A stretch of 64,000 nucleotides of DNA from DAOUMU01 sp034409055 (lineage in GTDB: Bacteria > Chloroflexota > Anaerolineae > 4572-78 > J111): positions 13,559-77,558 of the forward strand of contig DAOUMU010000266.1 of assembly GCA_034409055.1 (NCBI GenBank), given 5' to 3'. How positions within the stretch are numbered: the first letter of the stretch is position 1; the number at the start of each line of letters is the position of its first letter. Both the position numbers and the translations under genes were made by a program. This document shows, in pieces, positions 25,682-33,927 of this stretch. The notes under the pieces are model-generated. The model was not told where the DNA came from and made no database searches. It was given only the letters and a program-made list of their open reading frames with translations.

Positions 25682-26194
25682 ATGTCTCAGGCCAAAGTTG
25701 GCATCTTAACTATCAGTGATCGAGGCTCAACCGGCGCTTACGAGGATAAAAGTGGTCCGGTGATCCGCCAGCTTGTTACCGAAAGATTAAAAGCCGTTGT
25801 CGAGTGTGCGGCGATTATCCCGGACGAATTGGATATTATCAAGGATACTTTGTTAAAATGGGTGGATCACTATCACCTGAATCTAATTTTTACGACGGGT
25901 GGCACCGGTTTTGCCCCGCGTGATGTTACACCCGAAGCAACTCGCATGGTGATCCAAAAAGAAGCGCCCGGTTTGATCTTTGCTATGTTACGTGACAGCC
26001 TGGCCGTTACCCCCCACGCGATGCTCTCCAGAATGGTGGCCGGTATTAGAGCCCAAACGCTCATCATCAATTTGCCGGGGAGTCCAAAAGCAGTCCGAGA
26101 GAATCTGGAAACAATTTTACCCGCCCTCCCTCATGCGCTGGAATTATTAAGGGATGACCCGGCTGCAGAACAAAGCCATCAAAAGAAGTTTTGA
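25682..26194 (+). CDS. mog: Molybdenum cofactor biosynthesis protein MogA/MoaB family (molybdopterin adenylyltransferase)
   Basis: MogA adenylates molybdopterin before molybdate insertion. The 170-residue protein has the family landmarks LTISDRGSTGAYEDKSGP at the N-terminus, TTGGTGFAPRDVTPEA in the middle, then MLSRMVAGI and INLPGSPKAVREN, which form the molybdopterin-binding pocket. The ATG at 25682 is used; a TTG 30 bp earlier would add an unrelated stretch. It is followed 50 bp later by a YqeY gene. No other moa or mod gene is in the window. MogA and MoaB cannot be separated with certainty from sequence alone. Confidence 0.9.
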   Translation: MSQAKVGILTISDRGSTGAYEDKSGPVIRQLVTERLKAVVECAAIIPDELDIIKDTLLKWVDHYHLNLIFTTGGTGFAPRDVTPEATRMVIQKEAPGLIFAMLRDSLAVTPHAMLSRMVAGIRAQTLIINLPGSPKAVRENLETILPALPHALELLRDDPAAEQSHQKKF

Positions 26195-26244
26195 GTGATG
26201 TCGTATTTAATTAACCTTTATGAAAAAAAGACAGGAACCAAACG

Positions 26245-26691
26245 ATGACATTGAAAGACCAACTCAACAATGATCTTAAAGAGGCAATGAAAAGCAGAGA
26301 TAAACTACGGACCGAGACTCTGCGCAGTTTAAGATCAGCCATTAAATATGCAGAAATTGAGGCAAGGGCTGAACTTGACGATGCCGGTGTACTGGCGGTA
26401 ATTGCTAAACAGGCCAAACAACGCCAAGATTCCATTGTCCAGTTTAAGAAGGGACAGCGGGCTGACCTGGTCGAAAAAGAATCGGCAGAGTTGGCCATCC
26501 TGGAAAGCTACCTGCCGGCTCAAATGTCGGAAGAGGAAATTAGAGAAAAAGCCCAGGCTGTTATAAACGAATTGGGGGTAACCGATCTAAAGGGCATGGG
26601 CCAGGTTATGAAACGTTTGATGACCGACTTAAAAGGTCGAGCTGATGGTAAGGTCGTTAACCAGATTGTCCGTCAACTTTTGAGCAACTAA
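26245..26691 (+). CDS. GatB/YqeY domain-containing protein
   Basis: The 148-residue, mostly helical protein matches the stand-alone YqeY family: LKDQLNNDLKEAMKSRDKLR, TLRSLRSAIKYAEIE, ESYLPAQMSEEEI and GKVVNQIVRQLL. The same fold is the tail domain of the amidotransferase subunit GatB, where it contacts tRNA. The stand-alone protein is thought to act on or near tRNA, but its function is unproven. It is co-directional with mogA and the PgpH-like gene. Confidence 0.92.
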   Translation: MTLKDQLNNDLKEAMKSRDKLRTETLRSLRSAIKYAEIEARAELDDAGVLAVIAKQAKQRQDSIVQFKKGQRADLVEKESAELAILESYLPAQMSEEEIREKAQAVINELGVTDLKGMGQVMKRLMTDLKGRADGKVVNQIVRQLLSN

Positions 26692-26767
26692 GGTAACTTT
26701 TTCTCACGCGCCAGCTTCTTCCCCCTTCTATAATTACCCATAAATTGGGCCAAAGGCTCATTGATAA

Positions 26768-26796
26768 TTGACAACCCCCTGTTGACAGTTAATAAT
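26768..26796 (+). promoter_or_regulatory. Possible promoter of pgpH-ybeY-dgk
   Basis: TTGACA (26768-26773) with a 17-bp spacer to AATAAT (26791-26796), about 55 bp before the start at 26850. A second TTGACA lies at 26782. Confidence 0.4.
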
Positions 26797-26849
26797 AAGT
26801 TGTGTTAGGAAATCAGGAATGGTACAAAAGTCAAAACTGAGAGTAGATC

Positions 26850-29111
26850 ATGCTAAAAAATAGCACGAGCAAAACCGGGCGCGTTAACCAAATATCAATC
26901 CGTCACATTTTACGTGGCTTACTGATTGCTGTTATCTTTGCCAGTACAGGCATCTTCATCCTGACCTATCAATTTTCCTCCACGAATGTTATAGACCTGG
27001 ATATCGGCGACGTGGCTCATAAAGACATCTTAGCCCCCAATCAGATCATCTACGTCAGCGAGGTTGAAACCAATGCTGAACGTGAGAAAGCCAGAAATTC
27101 GATTTCTACCATTTATAGCCCCCCCGACCCTAAAGTTGCCCGGCAACAAGTCAAACGCCTGCGCCAGATATTTGACTATCTCGATGCTGTTAGAACTGAC
27201 CCTTATGGCTCGTTAGTCGAAAAGTCGGAGTGGGTTGCAGCTATCCCTGACCTGTCTCTCACCGATATCGTCGTTGACCAAATTCTGATTATGAATGAGC
27301 AGGCCTGGAATGAAACCAAGCAGGAAGCGTTAGCTATTCTCGATCAAGCGATGAGTGCCGAAATTAGGGAGGGACAGGTACCAGCCACGCGTCGTCAATT
27401 ACCTACCCTGGTTGCTCTGGACACCCCGGATGAACAGGGCAACGTCATCGTGGCTATTACCGAAGACCTGATTAAGCCCAATACCTTCCCCGACGAGACC
27501 CGGACTGAAACAGAGCGGCAGGCGGCCGCCGAGGCCGTTAAGAACGTGACTGCTAAGTTTGAACAAAATGAGCTGATTATCGAAGCCGGACAGATCATCG
27601 AACCAAAAGACATAGAGGCTCTCGAATTCTTGGGTTTGCAACAACCCAGCTTTAGTTGGGTAAAAGATTTTATTGCGCCGGCTGTACTCATACTGCTGAC
27701 CACACTGATCATCAGCGCCTATCTGATTCAATACACGCCTCGCATTTTAGCAGACGAAAAACGTCTGGTCTTGCTCACCCTTTTGTTACTGGCCTTTATC
27801 GCTATAGCCAAATTCATGATTCCCACCCTCTCTATCATTACCTATCTCTACCCAATCGCTATGCTGTCAATGATGATCGTTATTCTCATCGACGCCCAGC
27901 TCGCCTTTATTGTCACCACTATCCTGGCCTTCATCGCCGGTTATATTGCCACCTACACCTCCCAGTTGGTTGTTATTTACCTCATTTTAAGTGGCTGGAC
28001 AGGCATCCTGGCCCTCGGCAAGAGTCAGCGAGTGAATAGTCTACTTTGGGCCAGTGTATACGTGGGTGTAATTAATGTGGGCACTATTCTCGTCTTCAAC
28101 CTACCCGCAAACCCGATAGATGTTACTCGTATCGGTACCCTTTTGCTAATGGGGTTACTGAACGGCATATTTTCAGCCAGTTTGGCCACAATCGGCCTGT
28201 TTGCCATTGGTAACCTGTTGGGGATCACGACTTCCATTCAGCTTATAGAGTTGGCCCGTCCCACCCACCCCCTTCTGCGCCAACTGCTCTTAAAGGCCGC
28301 CGGTACTTACCACCACAGCCTTATGGTTAGCAATATGGCCGAACAAGCAGCGGAACGCATTGGGGCCAATGCTTTACTGGTACGGGTTATGGCCTACTAT
28401 CATGACGTTGGCAAAATGCAGCGTCCCTACTTTTTTATAGAAAATCAACCCCATGGTATTAACGTTCACGAAAAGCTCGACCCTCAAATTAGCGCCCAAA
28501 TTATCATCAGTCATGCCAAAGACGGTCTCGATCTGGCAAACAAATATCGCTTGCCACGGACCATCAAGGATGGTATTGCCCAACATCATGGAACCAGTCT
28601 GCAAAAATATTTTTACTACCAGGCTCTGGAAGCGGCCAAGGAAAAAAATATTCAGGTAGACGAATCCGACTTCCGTTATCCAGGTCCTAAACCTCAAAAT
28701 AAAGAAAATGGTATCTTGATGTTGGCCGATATTTCAGAGTCTACAGTGCGTGCGCTCAAGCCGGCCTCAGCCGAAGAGATTGACGAAATCGTGCAAAAAC
28801 TGATTGCAGACAAACTAAACAGTGGCGAACTGAATGAGTGTGACCTGACCATAGCCGATTTATACGATATTCGGACTGCCTTTGTTGACATTCTGCAGGG
28901 AGTTCATCATCCTCGCATTAAATATCCCGAACAAACGAAAGTCGAGGCCAAAGCGCCCCCTAACACCGAAGCAGAACAAGCTGACCAGACCCCCTCAACG
29001 CCGGAAACGACAACCGGGCAAAACGTCCCCTCCCCATCCCCTGCTCCCTTGCCCCTCCAAGCTCTGACCGACCCTCAACCTCGTCCGGCCAACCTGATTC
29101 GGCGCGAATAA
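26850..29111 (+). CDS. pgpH: 7TM receptor-HD phosphohydrolase, PgpH-like (putative c-di-AMP phosphodiesterase)
   Basis: The 753-residue membrane protein starts with one helix (residues about 20-42) and an extracytoplasmic 7TMR-HDED domain of about 230 residues. Seven helices follow (about 275-470), then a cytoplasmic HD domain with AAGTYHHSLMVSNMAEQAA, VMAYYHDVGKM and HGTSLQKYFYY. The H...HD metal motif is intact. PgpH of Firmicutes degrades c-di-AMP with this architecture, and ybeY and dgk downstream give the same gene order seen with this family in Firmicutes. The C-terminal 60 residues are Pro/Thr/Gln-rich. The ATG is chosen because the N-terminal helix would otherwise be lost. The stop is 9 bp before ybeY. 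Confidence 0.92.
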   Translation: MLKNSTSKTGRVNQISIRHILRGLLIAVIFASTGIFILTYQFSSTNVIDLDIGDVAHKDILAPNQIIYVSEVETNAEREKARNSISTIYSPPDPKVARQQVKRLRQIFDYLDAVRTDPYGSLVEKSEWVAAIPDLSLTDIVVDQILIMNEQAWNETKQEALAILDQAMSAEIREGQVPATRRQLPTLVALDTPDEQGNVIVAITEDLIKPNTFPDETRTETERQAAAEAVKNVTAKFEQNELIIEAGQIIEPKDIEALEFLGLQQPSFSWVKDFIAPAVLILLTTLIISAYLIQYTPRILADEKRLVLLTLLLLAFIAIAKFMIPTLSIITYLYPIAMLSMMIVILIDAQLAFIVTTILAFIAGYIATYTSQLVVIYLILSGWTGILALGKSQRVNSLLWASVYVGVINVGTILVFNLPANPIDVTRIGTLLLMGLLNGIFSASLATIGLFAIGNLLGITTSIQLIELARPTHPLLRQLLLKAAGTYHHSLMVSNMAEQAAERIGANALLVRVMAYYHDVGKMQRPYFFIENQPHGINVHEKLDPQISAQIIISHAKDGLDLANKYRLPRTIKDGIAQHHGTSLQKYFYYQALEAAKEKNIQVDESDFRYPGPKPQNKENGILMLADISESTVRALKPASAEEIDEIVQKLIADKLNSGELNECDLTIADLYDIRTAFVDILQGVHHPRIKYPEQTKVEAKAPPNTEAEQADQTPSTPETTTGQNVPSPSPAPLPLQALTDPQPRPANLIRRE

Positions 29112-29120
29112 AGTATCAAA

Positions 29121-29588
29121 ATGGGTATAATTTTTTACATTGACAAACCTTTTCTGGCAGACGTCGATTCCAACTTGATAAAAAAAGCGTTGCAGTTAAC
29201 CCTACAACGCTTTAGCAGAGCCGATAACCCGACGATCACCCTTGTTATCACAGACAATCAAACCGTTCAACAACTTAATCATCAATACCGAAACATCAAC
29301 GCTCCAACAGATGTTTTATCCTTTAAAGACATCTCAACGCCCGATTTTCCAGACCTTGACCCAGGCTATCTGGGCGATGTTATCATTGCCTATCCGGTAG
29401 CCAAAGCTCAAGCCCTGGCTGCCGGACACGAACCGTTGGCAGAATTAACCCTATTAGCGGTCCACGGTGCACTCCACCTCTTAGGTTTTGACCACGATAC
29501 CCCCGCAGAAAAACAGAAAATGTGGGCGGCCCAACACCAAATTATGACCGGGGTAGGCCTGGCCCATATTCAACCCACAGAAAATTAA
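29121..29588 (+). CDS. ybeY: Endoribonuclease YbeY (rRNA maturation factor)
   Basis: The 155-residue protein carries the zinc motif H-x3-H-x5-H as HGALHLLGFDH, preceded by NRNA-like YRNINAPTDVLSF and LGDVIIAYPVA. These are the UPF0054/YbeY landmarks. YbeY is a single-strand-specific RNase needed for 16S rRNA 3' maturation and ribosome quality control. It sits between the PgpH-like gene and dgk with 9-bp spacers on both sides, so it is part of one operon. Confidence 0.95.
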   Translation: MGIIFYIDKPFLADVDSNLIKKALQLTLQRFSRADNPTITLVITDNQTVQQLNHQYRNINAPTDVLSFKDISTPDFPDLDPGYLGDVIIAYPVAKAQALAAGHEPLAELTLLAVHGALHLLGFDHDTPAEKQKMWAAQHQIMTGVGLAHIQPTEN

Positions 29589-29597
29589 AGGGCCACA

Positions 29598-29981
29598 GTG
29601 GTGCAGAAAATTAACCGCCTCGAAAGTTTCCGATGTGCTTTTTCTGGCATATGGTATACCCTCAAAACACAACGTAATGCCCAGATTCACCTCTTTATTG
29701 CCATTGTTATCGTTATTTTGGGGCTCATATTAAACCTACCCCTGATCAAATGGGCGATCTTAATCCTGACGATGGGCTTTGTCCTGGTTACAGAAATGTT
29801 GAACACCGTCGCTGAGGCGGCCATGGATTACGCCACGACCGACTTTAACCCCCAGGTCAAAATCGTAAAAGATGTCGCTGCCGGTGCAGTTTTGACCGCC
29901 GCCATCACCGCCGTCATTGTTGGCCTGCTTATTTTAGGGCCACCACTGCTTGAACGGCTGACTACCTTCGCAGCCGGCTAA
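29598..29981 (+). CDS. dgkA: Diacylglycerol kinase family protein (undecaprenol kinase type)
   Basis: The 127-residue protein has three membrane helices: IHLFIAIVIVILGLILNL, AILILTMGFVLVTEMLNTV and AAGAVLTAAITAVIVGLLIL. The catalytic signature TEMLNTVAEAAMD is clear. It is the small integral-membrane DgkA class; Gram-positive-like members phosphorylate undecaprenol rather than diacylglycerol. The start is GTG at 29598 or the adjacent GTG at 29601, after AAAGGG. It is the last gene of the pgpH-ybeY-dgk operon, 9 bp after ybeY. Confidence 0.93.
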   Translation: MVQKINRLESFRCAFSGIWYTLKTQRNAQIHLFIAIVIVILGLILNLPLIKWAILILTMGFVLVTEMLNTVAEAAMDYATTDFNPQVKIVKDVAAGAVLTAAITAVIVGLLILGPPLLERLTTFAAG

Positions 29982-30006
29982 TTGCGGGGTATAATATTAA
30001 ATGCGG

Positions 30007-30039
30007 TGGTAGGGCAAGTTAGCAACTTGCCCTACCACT
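30007..30039. repeat. Perfect 15-bp inverted repeat
   Basis: GTGGTAGGGCAAGTT (30007-30021) and its exact complement (30025-30039) enclose a 3-nt loop. There is no T tract. It may end or stabilise the dgk transcript, or it is a dispersed palindromic repeat. Confidence 0.8.
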
Positions 30040-30078
30040 CATCTGAAACACCCCCTATTAAATTATCAAGCAACGAAC

Positions 30079-30106
30079 TTGCCAAAAAAGCCAGACTTTA
30101 TATAAT
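30079..30106 (+). promoter_or_regulatory. Promoter of tRNA-Lys
   Basis: TTGCCA (30079-30084), a 16-bp spacer and TATAAT (30101-30106) would start transcription a few bases before the tRNA 5' end at 30114. Confidence 0.7.
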
Positions 30107-30113
30107 TTCACGT

Positions 30114-30186
30114 GGGCCTCTAGCTCAACTGGCAGAGCAACTGACTCTTAATCAGTGGGTTCAGGGTTCGAGTCCCTGGAGGCTCA
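30114..30186 (+). tRNA. tRNA-Lys (anticodon CTT)
   Basis: The acceptor stem GGGCCTC (30114-30120) pairs with GAGGCTC (30179-30185, one G-T wobble). The D arm contains GCTC and GAGC, and the anticodon stem ACTGA/TCAGT holds the loop CTCTTAA with CTT. The T arm is CAGGG-TTCGAGT-CCCTG (30162-30178). The discriminator is A; CCA is not encoded. A decayed accessory zone begins right after it. Confidence 0.95.
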
Positions 30187-30229
30187 CTTAAAGCTCTGAG
30201 AGGATCGCCAGATCCCCGTAGCTGCCTGT

Positions 30230-30265
30230 AAAACGCTCTCACGAAAGTGGGGGCGTTTTGTTTTA
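30230..30265 (+). terminator. Rho-independent terminator of tRNA-Lys
   Basis: AAAACGCTCTCAC pairs with GTGGGGGCGTTTT (two G-T wobbles) around a GAAA tetraloop and is followed by a T-rich run. Confidence 0.8.
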
Positions 30266-30275
30266 GGCTGCCGGA

Positions 30276-30307
30276 GCTAACCTCAGGTTAGCGTTCTTTT
30301 TTTGTGC
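30276..30307 (+). terminator. Second terminator-like hairpin
   Basis: GCTAACCT (30276-30283) and AGGTTAGC (30285-30292) are complementary, with the loop formed by the central bases. A GTTC then a run of eight T follows, so it is a back-up stop behind the tRNA terminator. Confidence 0.55.
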
Positions 30308-30382
30308 TGAACGCAAGAACAGGACAGGGTTGCGTGTTGCGTGTTGCGTAGGATAGCCTTGGAACGACAGTATTTGCCACAA

Positions 30383-30796
30383 TCAATCTTTAGCAATTAT
30401 CTCAACTGGGGTGATAACTTCCAACCCTGTCACACGGGAGAAATGTTTTTCATTTGCCGTCAAAATAGGTATTGCTTGTTCAAGACAAGTTGCGGCTATA
30501 AAAACGTCTTTTATCCCAATATCCTGATTTTGACTTATCAACTCAGCGTGTAGAATTGCCGCCCGTTTCGCTACGGTGTTATCAAATGGTAATATTATCA
30601 TCACTCCCAAAAGTGCCTGTTCCCCAATTTCTCTTTTTGCGCGGGCTACCCCAAAAAGCAATTCATAAACGGTGATTGATGTTACGCAACAATCGTACTC
30701 TTTCACCGCCTTCTCAACTGCTGACGCACCGGGTTCACGTCCTTTCAGATAATCAATGAGCGTATTGGTGTCTAAACAGAGTTGGGTGTTTTCCAT
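30383..30796 (-). CDS. PIN-domain toxin (VapC-like)
   Basis: PIN-domain toxins are Mg-dependent RNases. The chain of about 137 residues has the first acidic motif CLDTNTLIDYLKG, then TSITVYELLFG (Glu) and the late acidic motif DIGIKDVFIAATC, which fit the VapC catalytic quartet. The start at 30796 (MENTQ) overlaps the end of the upstream antitoxin gene by 25 bp in another frame, typical of coupled toxin-antitoxin translation. A GTG 9 bp earlier is an alternative. It is the last gene of a minus-strand set downstream of tRNA-Lys. Confidence 0.88.
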   Translation of the reverse strand: MENTQLCLDTNTLIDYLKGREPGASAVEKAVKEYDCCVTSITVYELLFGVARAKREIGEQALLGVMIILPFDNTVAKRAAILHAELISQNQDIGIKDVFIAATCLEQAIPILTANEKHFSRVTGLEVITPVEIIAKD

Positions 30797-31017
30797 GCTT
30801 GCCACGCTTGGTTGAGAAATTCTATCGCTGTATCAAATTCCTGGTCATTTTCTAATGCCCCGCGTAGAGCCAAGAATTGATCTAATGGTGTAATCCGTAG
30901 CGTTTGTCCGTCAATAACGGCTTTTATCTCATCCCCTTCGTGCAAATTCAAAACGTTCATTAACCAGGCGGGGAGAGAAATCACATCTTCACTTGAACTC
31001 TGAACAATCACAGTCAT
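30772..31017 (-). CDS. AbrB/MazE-type antitoxin
   Basis: The 81-residue protein opens with a SpoVT-AbrB swapped-hairpin DNA-binding domain: SSSEDVISLPAWLMNVLNL, then HEGDEIKAVIDGQTLRITPL. A helical tail follows that would bind the toxin. It overlaps the PIN toxin start by 25 bp and starts only 3 bp after the (frameshift-corrected) stop of the DUF2442 gene, with GGAAGGTGA as ribosome-binding site. Antitoxins of this type usually repress their own operon. Confidence 0.85.
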   Translation of the reverse strand: MTVIVQSSSEDVISLPAWLMNVLNLHEGDEIKAVIDGQTLRITPLDQFLALRGALENDQEFDTAIEFLNQAWQAWKTPNSV

Positions 31018-31020
31018 AAT

Positions 31021-31313
31021 TCACCTTCCGAACTTGTCATCCACTTTCAAATTACGCTTTTGATTATACTGTTCCAAACTTACACTATCCAGATACAATG
31101 TATCAGGACAAAAATCCTGCCCATTTTGCCTTGCCATTGAATACTACCTAAGAATGGCTTGACCGAGTTAAAGAGGCTCAGATCTCTTAATTCCTTAAAT
31201 ATCCCCTTATCTAAATAGGGCTTAACATCAAACACTTTGACCTCATCATTCGTGAATGTTAAGGTCAAAGTATAATCAACATTTGGTTTAACTGCTTTTA
31301 CCCTGGGATGCAT
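31021..31313 (-). pseudogene. DUF2442 gene broken by a one-base frameshift
   Basis: The N-terminal part (MHPRVKAVKPNVDYTLTLTF, then FDVKPYLDKGIF and LGSIQWQGK) is a normal DUF2442 protein. The frame then runs into an early stop at 31080-31082. Adding one A to the AAAA run (T run 31124-31127 on the plus strand) restores the expected family end NGQDFCPDTLYLDS and continues to a stop at 31021-31023, giving about 97 residues. That stop lies 3 bp before the antitoxin start, the normal spacing of an operon. A sequencing error in the homopolymer is as likely as a true mutation. Confidence 0.75.
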
Positions 31314-31327
31314 AATACTATATCCCC

Positions 31328-31480
31328 TTACCTCAATGGCTCAATCTTGAAAATCTGTTCGCCCTGGCTGGCCAGTTCCCAATCGGCCATTAGCTCTTCT
31401 TGATGAATTTCAATCCAGGCTTTCACTAATTTCATCTTATTTGCCTTTAAGCTGCCTTCCAAAACTTCACCATCTGGAAT
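31328..31480 (-). pseudogene. C-terminal fragment of a DUF4160 protein
   Basis: The frame ending at 31328 reads IPDGEVLEGSLKANKMKLVK, then AWIEIHQEELMADWELA and IEPLR. This is the C-terminal half of DUF4160 proteins, which are usually encoded next to DUF2442. The N-terminal half (normally with a Met start and HxH-containing strand) is missing: the sequence diverges beyond 31480 and meets a stop at 31538-31540. It is a remnant cut by whatever occupies 31490-31990. Confidence 0.65.
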
Positions 31481-31493
31481 CGGGCGTCTTCTT

Positions 31494-31995
31494 AGAATTT
31501 CCGACGGGGCGAAATTCCAACTGATGAGGTACAGGTTTCAGCCAGTCTTCCTGTAGACAGACAGGGTATCCCTGGTCACTATCGTTCAGGCAGTTTAGCT
31601 TTCTCCTTGTCAGCCAGCCGTTGCGGTATCTTCTCGGCAGTCTCTAGCCTGCCTCAACCCGCTTTACTTGGATGCTTTGCGCTTGCGTGCAGCCCTGTTT
31701 CCAGTCTACCTAACCAAGTTCGACTTGTGGATACAGATTGACACCTTCCCACAACCCCTTCAAGGGGCAATCTTTCTCGCCGTACCACGGCGCAACCCTC
31801 GACTGTAACTTGGACGGCTTTTCTGTGTGCAATACATACATTTATGGAATTGCCCTGAGAGTAGCAACCAACAATGGAACCACTTCTACCAGGAATCCCC
31901 TCACTGCTATGCTGGTTGTTCACCGCGACTGCTGGATATCCAACGGCATAAACCTTACGAATCGAATGTCCAATGCCACTACGAAATAAATTAAG
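31494..31995. other. About 500 bp of unassigned sequence next to a truncated gene
   Basis: The stretch replaces the N-terminal half of the DUF4160 gene. Open frames exist on both strands (minus 31654 to about 31990; plus 31738-31989), but neither resembles a protein I recognise. GGCAGTCTCTAGCCTGCC near 31635 can form a short stem. It may be the end of a decayed insertion element. Confidence 0.35.
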
Positions 31996-32370
31996 CTAAG
32001 TGTCCCCGGTTGGCTGTACCGAACTCCCCTCCATCATAAGGATGACCGCCCGTTCGGGGGCTCTGGTACGATGGACTACTCCTCTTGGTATGGTATAACC
32101 CTGGTGAGATTCAAGCGTTATCGTCTCACCTTCAAGATCAATCAGAAACTTACCTTGGAGGACAAAAAAGAACTCATCTTCTTCATCATGTTTATGCCAG
32201 TGAAATTCCCCTTGCATGATGCCGAGGCGAACCACGCAGTCATTCACCTGACAAAGGGTCTGGTTATACCATTGTTCCTCACAGGCAGCGACAAGACTTG
32301 GCACGTCGATTAGTTTCAGGAAACCAAACTTGGTATCTAAATTAATAGTGTAACTGTGTTGTTCATCCAT
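31996..32370 (-). CDS. Cupin-domain protein
   Basis: The 124-residue protein is a single cupin barrel. Motif 1 is GEFHWHKHDEEDEFFFVLQG (the His pair, Glu and Gly at their usual spacing), and motif 2 is IPRGVVHRTRAPERA. Metal-binding His and Glu residues are kept. The start at 32370 (MDEQHSYT) is chosen for the AAGGGGG site upstream; a longer frame would run through the foldback at 32432-32561. Small cupins of this type often act as isomerases, dioxygenases or ligand binders; no specific role can be read. It stands alone in the accessory zone. Confidence 0.85.
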   Translation of the reverse strand: MDEQHSYTINLDTKFGFLKLIDVPSLVAACEEQWYNQTLCQVNDCVVRLGIMQGEFHWHKHDEEDEFFFVLQGKFLIDLEGETITLESHQGYTIPRGVVHRTRAPERAVILMMEGSSVQPTGDT

Positions 32371-32431
32371 AATGAACCCCCTTCTTGGCTTTACGAATGG
32401 CTGAATGCCACTTTGAGATGGATATTCTGCC

Positions 32432-32561
32432 GCCCAACGTTTCACATAACGCGCTTGGCGGGTGCGGCGTGAGCACCTTCGCCAGCCAGCCAACCTCAAT
32501 GCGGGTGAGAAATTCGAAAAGCGCGCCGATTAGCCAAGTCGCGTTCATGCGGTGGTTAGCG
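32432..32561 (-). repeat. attC-like foldback site
   Basis: On the minus strand the 130-bp unit runs from CGCTAAC (32561-32555) to GTTGGGC (32438-32432). The latter fits the attC core GTTRRRY exactly; the former keeps the AAC but is imperfect. Inside, CATAACGCGCTTGG (32445-32458) pairs with CCAAGTCGCGTTCATG (32534-32549) except for two single extra bases, like the extrahelical bases of attC sites. It lies just after the 3' end of the lipoprotein gene and before the cupin gene. No integrase and no second clear site is in the window, so this is a hypothesis. Confidence 0.4.
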
Positions 32562-32730
32562 CGGCCTTTGCTTTTGCCCAACGAATTTGCTCCCTTGAGA
32601 CATCCCACAAAGACGTCTCATCAACCTTCGACAAATCCGTTTCTCGCTTCAACCGCCTTGACTTACCAACACGCCTTTGCTTTATGCAACCGACTATTTC
32701 ATTGATTCTACGACAGATCATGTAAACCTT

Positions 32731-33885
32731 TCAAGGATATGTTGGTGTGTGTCTTGGTACAGCAGTGAACGATGGCAAAGGTGTTGGATATGTCATTGGA
32801 AGATCAGGACTGGGATAACACTGCAATGTGAGAGTAACCTCTCCCCAATCTATCCATTGATCTCTAGAATGATCAGCTTCGATAGCTTCACCAGGTAGGT
32901 AAGGCCGCATCTGAATAGATAGAAAGATATCTCCATTGCGAAAACTGCATTTATACTGGCAAGTTGGTGTACAAGAGGGCACACATGTCATATCAGATAT
33001 AACTGGTGCGATAACAGAAACCGGCTGGAGGGACATCAGTACATTCCAACTAGTGAGTAATTCATTTGGCGAATCAAACTCAAACGGCCATTCTGGAAAC
33101 GATTCCAAATCGTCACAGAAATTGTACAAATCATTCACGTACCCTCCTTCTTCTCCCCACGTAGCGTTGGGTGGAGGCGGGCACTGACATCCCCGTGCCA
33201 ATATCATAGCATATTCAGGTCGATAAAGTTGGCTACCCTCTTGTACTTGATCGAAGAATGTTTGAATAGTTTTCTCCACTAAAGAAACAGATTCAGGCAC
33301 AGGAGAAAGGTAGGAAGAGTTGGAACTCCATCTCATCCCACCATGCATCTCCTTTGTACTCACTTCAACTTGGAAAGATACATGTGGACCTACATTAGCG
33401 GAATAGTTACGATACTCCCCGAAAAAATCGGCAGCAGCGAGATCGTTAAGCAAGTGGGCAATACGTTCTGAAGAGATGTTGTTCTGACAAATCTTGGGCC
33501 ATTCTTCATCGTGACATGTGAAAAGCACCAGACCATTTTCATAGATGAGTAAATCCGGGATACCAAAACAACCGGGGTCCCAAATCAAATCATTGGTACA
33601 ACCAATACTATCTCTTGCGCGATATGTAAAAACAATATGGATATTGGATTCATTTGGAATGATCAAAGCCGGAGCTATGCTAACTGTCGGGGACAAAGTG
33701 TGCGACAATGATGGAGATGTTTCAGTAGGCACAATTTGTATACCTGTGGGAGTAGGAGGTGTCATTGCGGTAGGTACAACCGTTGCCTGCGTCACAGCAG
33801 ACAACGGTTGTAATGCCTGACAGGCTACTGCCAACAGCAAGGTCGCCATAATGACTGAGTAATGAAACACTTCTTTCCGTGACAT
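32731..33885 (-). CDS. Putative lipoprotein of unknown function
   Basis: From MSRKEVFHYS the 384-residue protein has a lipobox-like LLLAVAC near residue 22, so it is probably lipid-anchored and exported. A Pro/Thr/Ser linker of about 60 residues (VVPTAMTPPTPTG) follows, and then a globular part rich in Cys pairs: CTNDLIWDPGC, CHDEEWPKIC, CQCPPPP, CVPSCTPTCQYKC. The tail is again Pro/Thr-rich. I recognise no domain. An in-frame start 33 bp upstream (33918) is possible but would bury the signal peptide. Two palindromes about 40-80 bp upstream may be an operator. Confidence 0.65.
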   Translation of the reverse strand: MSRKEVFHYSVIMATLLLAVACQALQPLSAVTQATVVPTAMTPPTPTGIQIVPTETSPSLSHTLSPTVSIAPALIIPNESNIHIVFTYRARDSIGCTNDLIWDPGCFGIPDLLIYENGLVLFTCHDEEWPKICQNNISSERIAHLLNDLAAADFFGEYRNYSANVGPHVSFQVEVSTKEMHGGMRWSSNSSYLSPVPESVSLVEKTIQTFFDQVQEGSQLYRPEYAMILARGCQCPPPPNATWGEEGGYVNDLYNFCDDLESFPEWPFEFDSPNELLTSWNVLMSLQPVSVIAPVISDMTCVPSCTPTCQYKCSFRNGDIFLSIQMRPYLPGEAIEADHSRDQWIDWGEVTLTLQCYPSPDLPMTYPTPLPSFTAVPRHTPTYP

Positions 33886-33927
33886 TTCAAATTTCGAATG
33901 GTCTGGCCGCGCTAACAACGATTCGAA

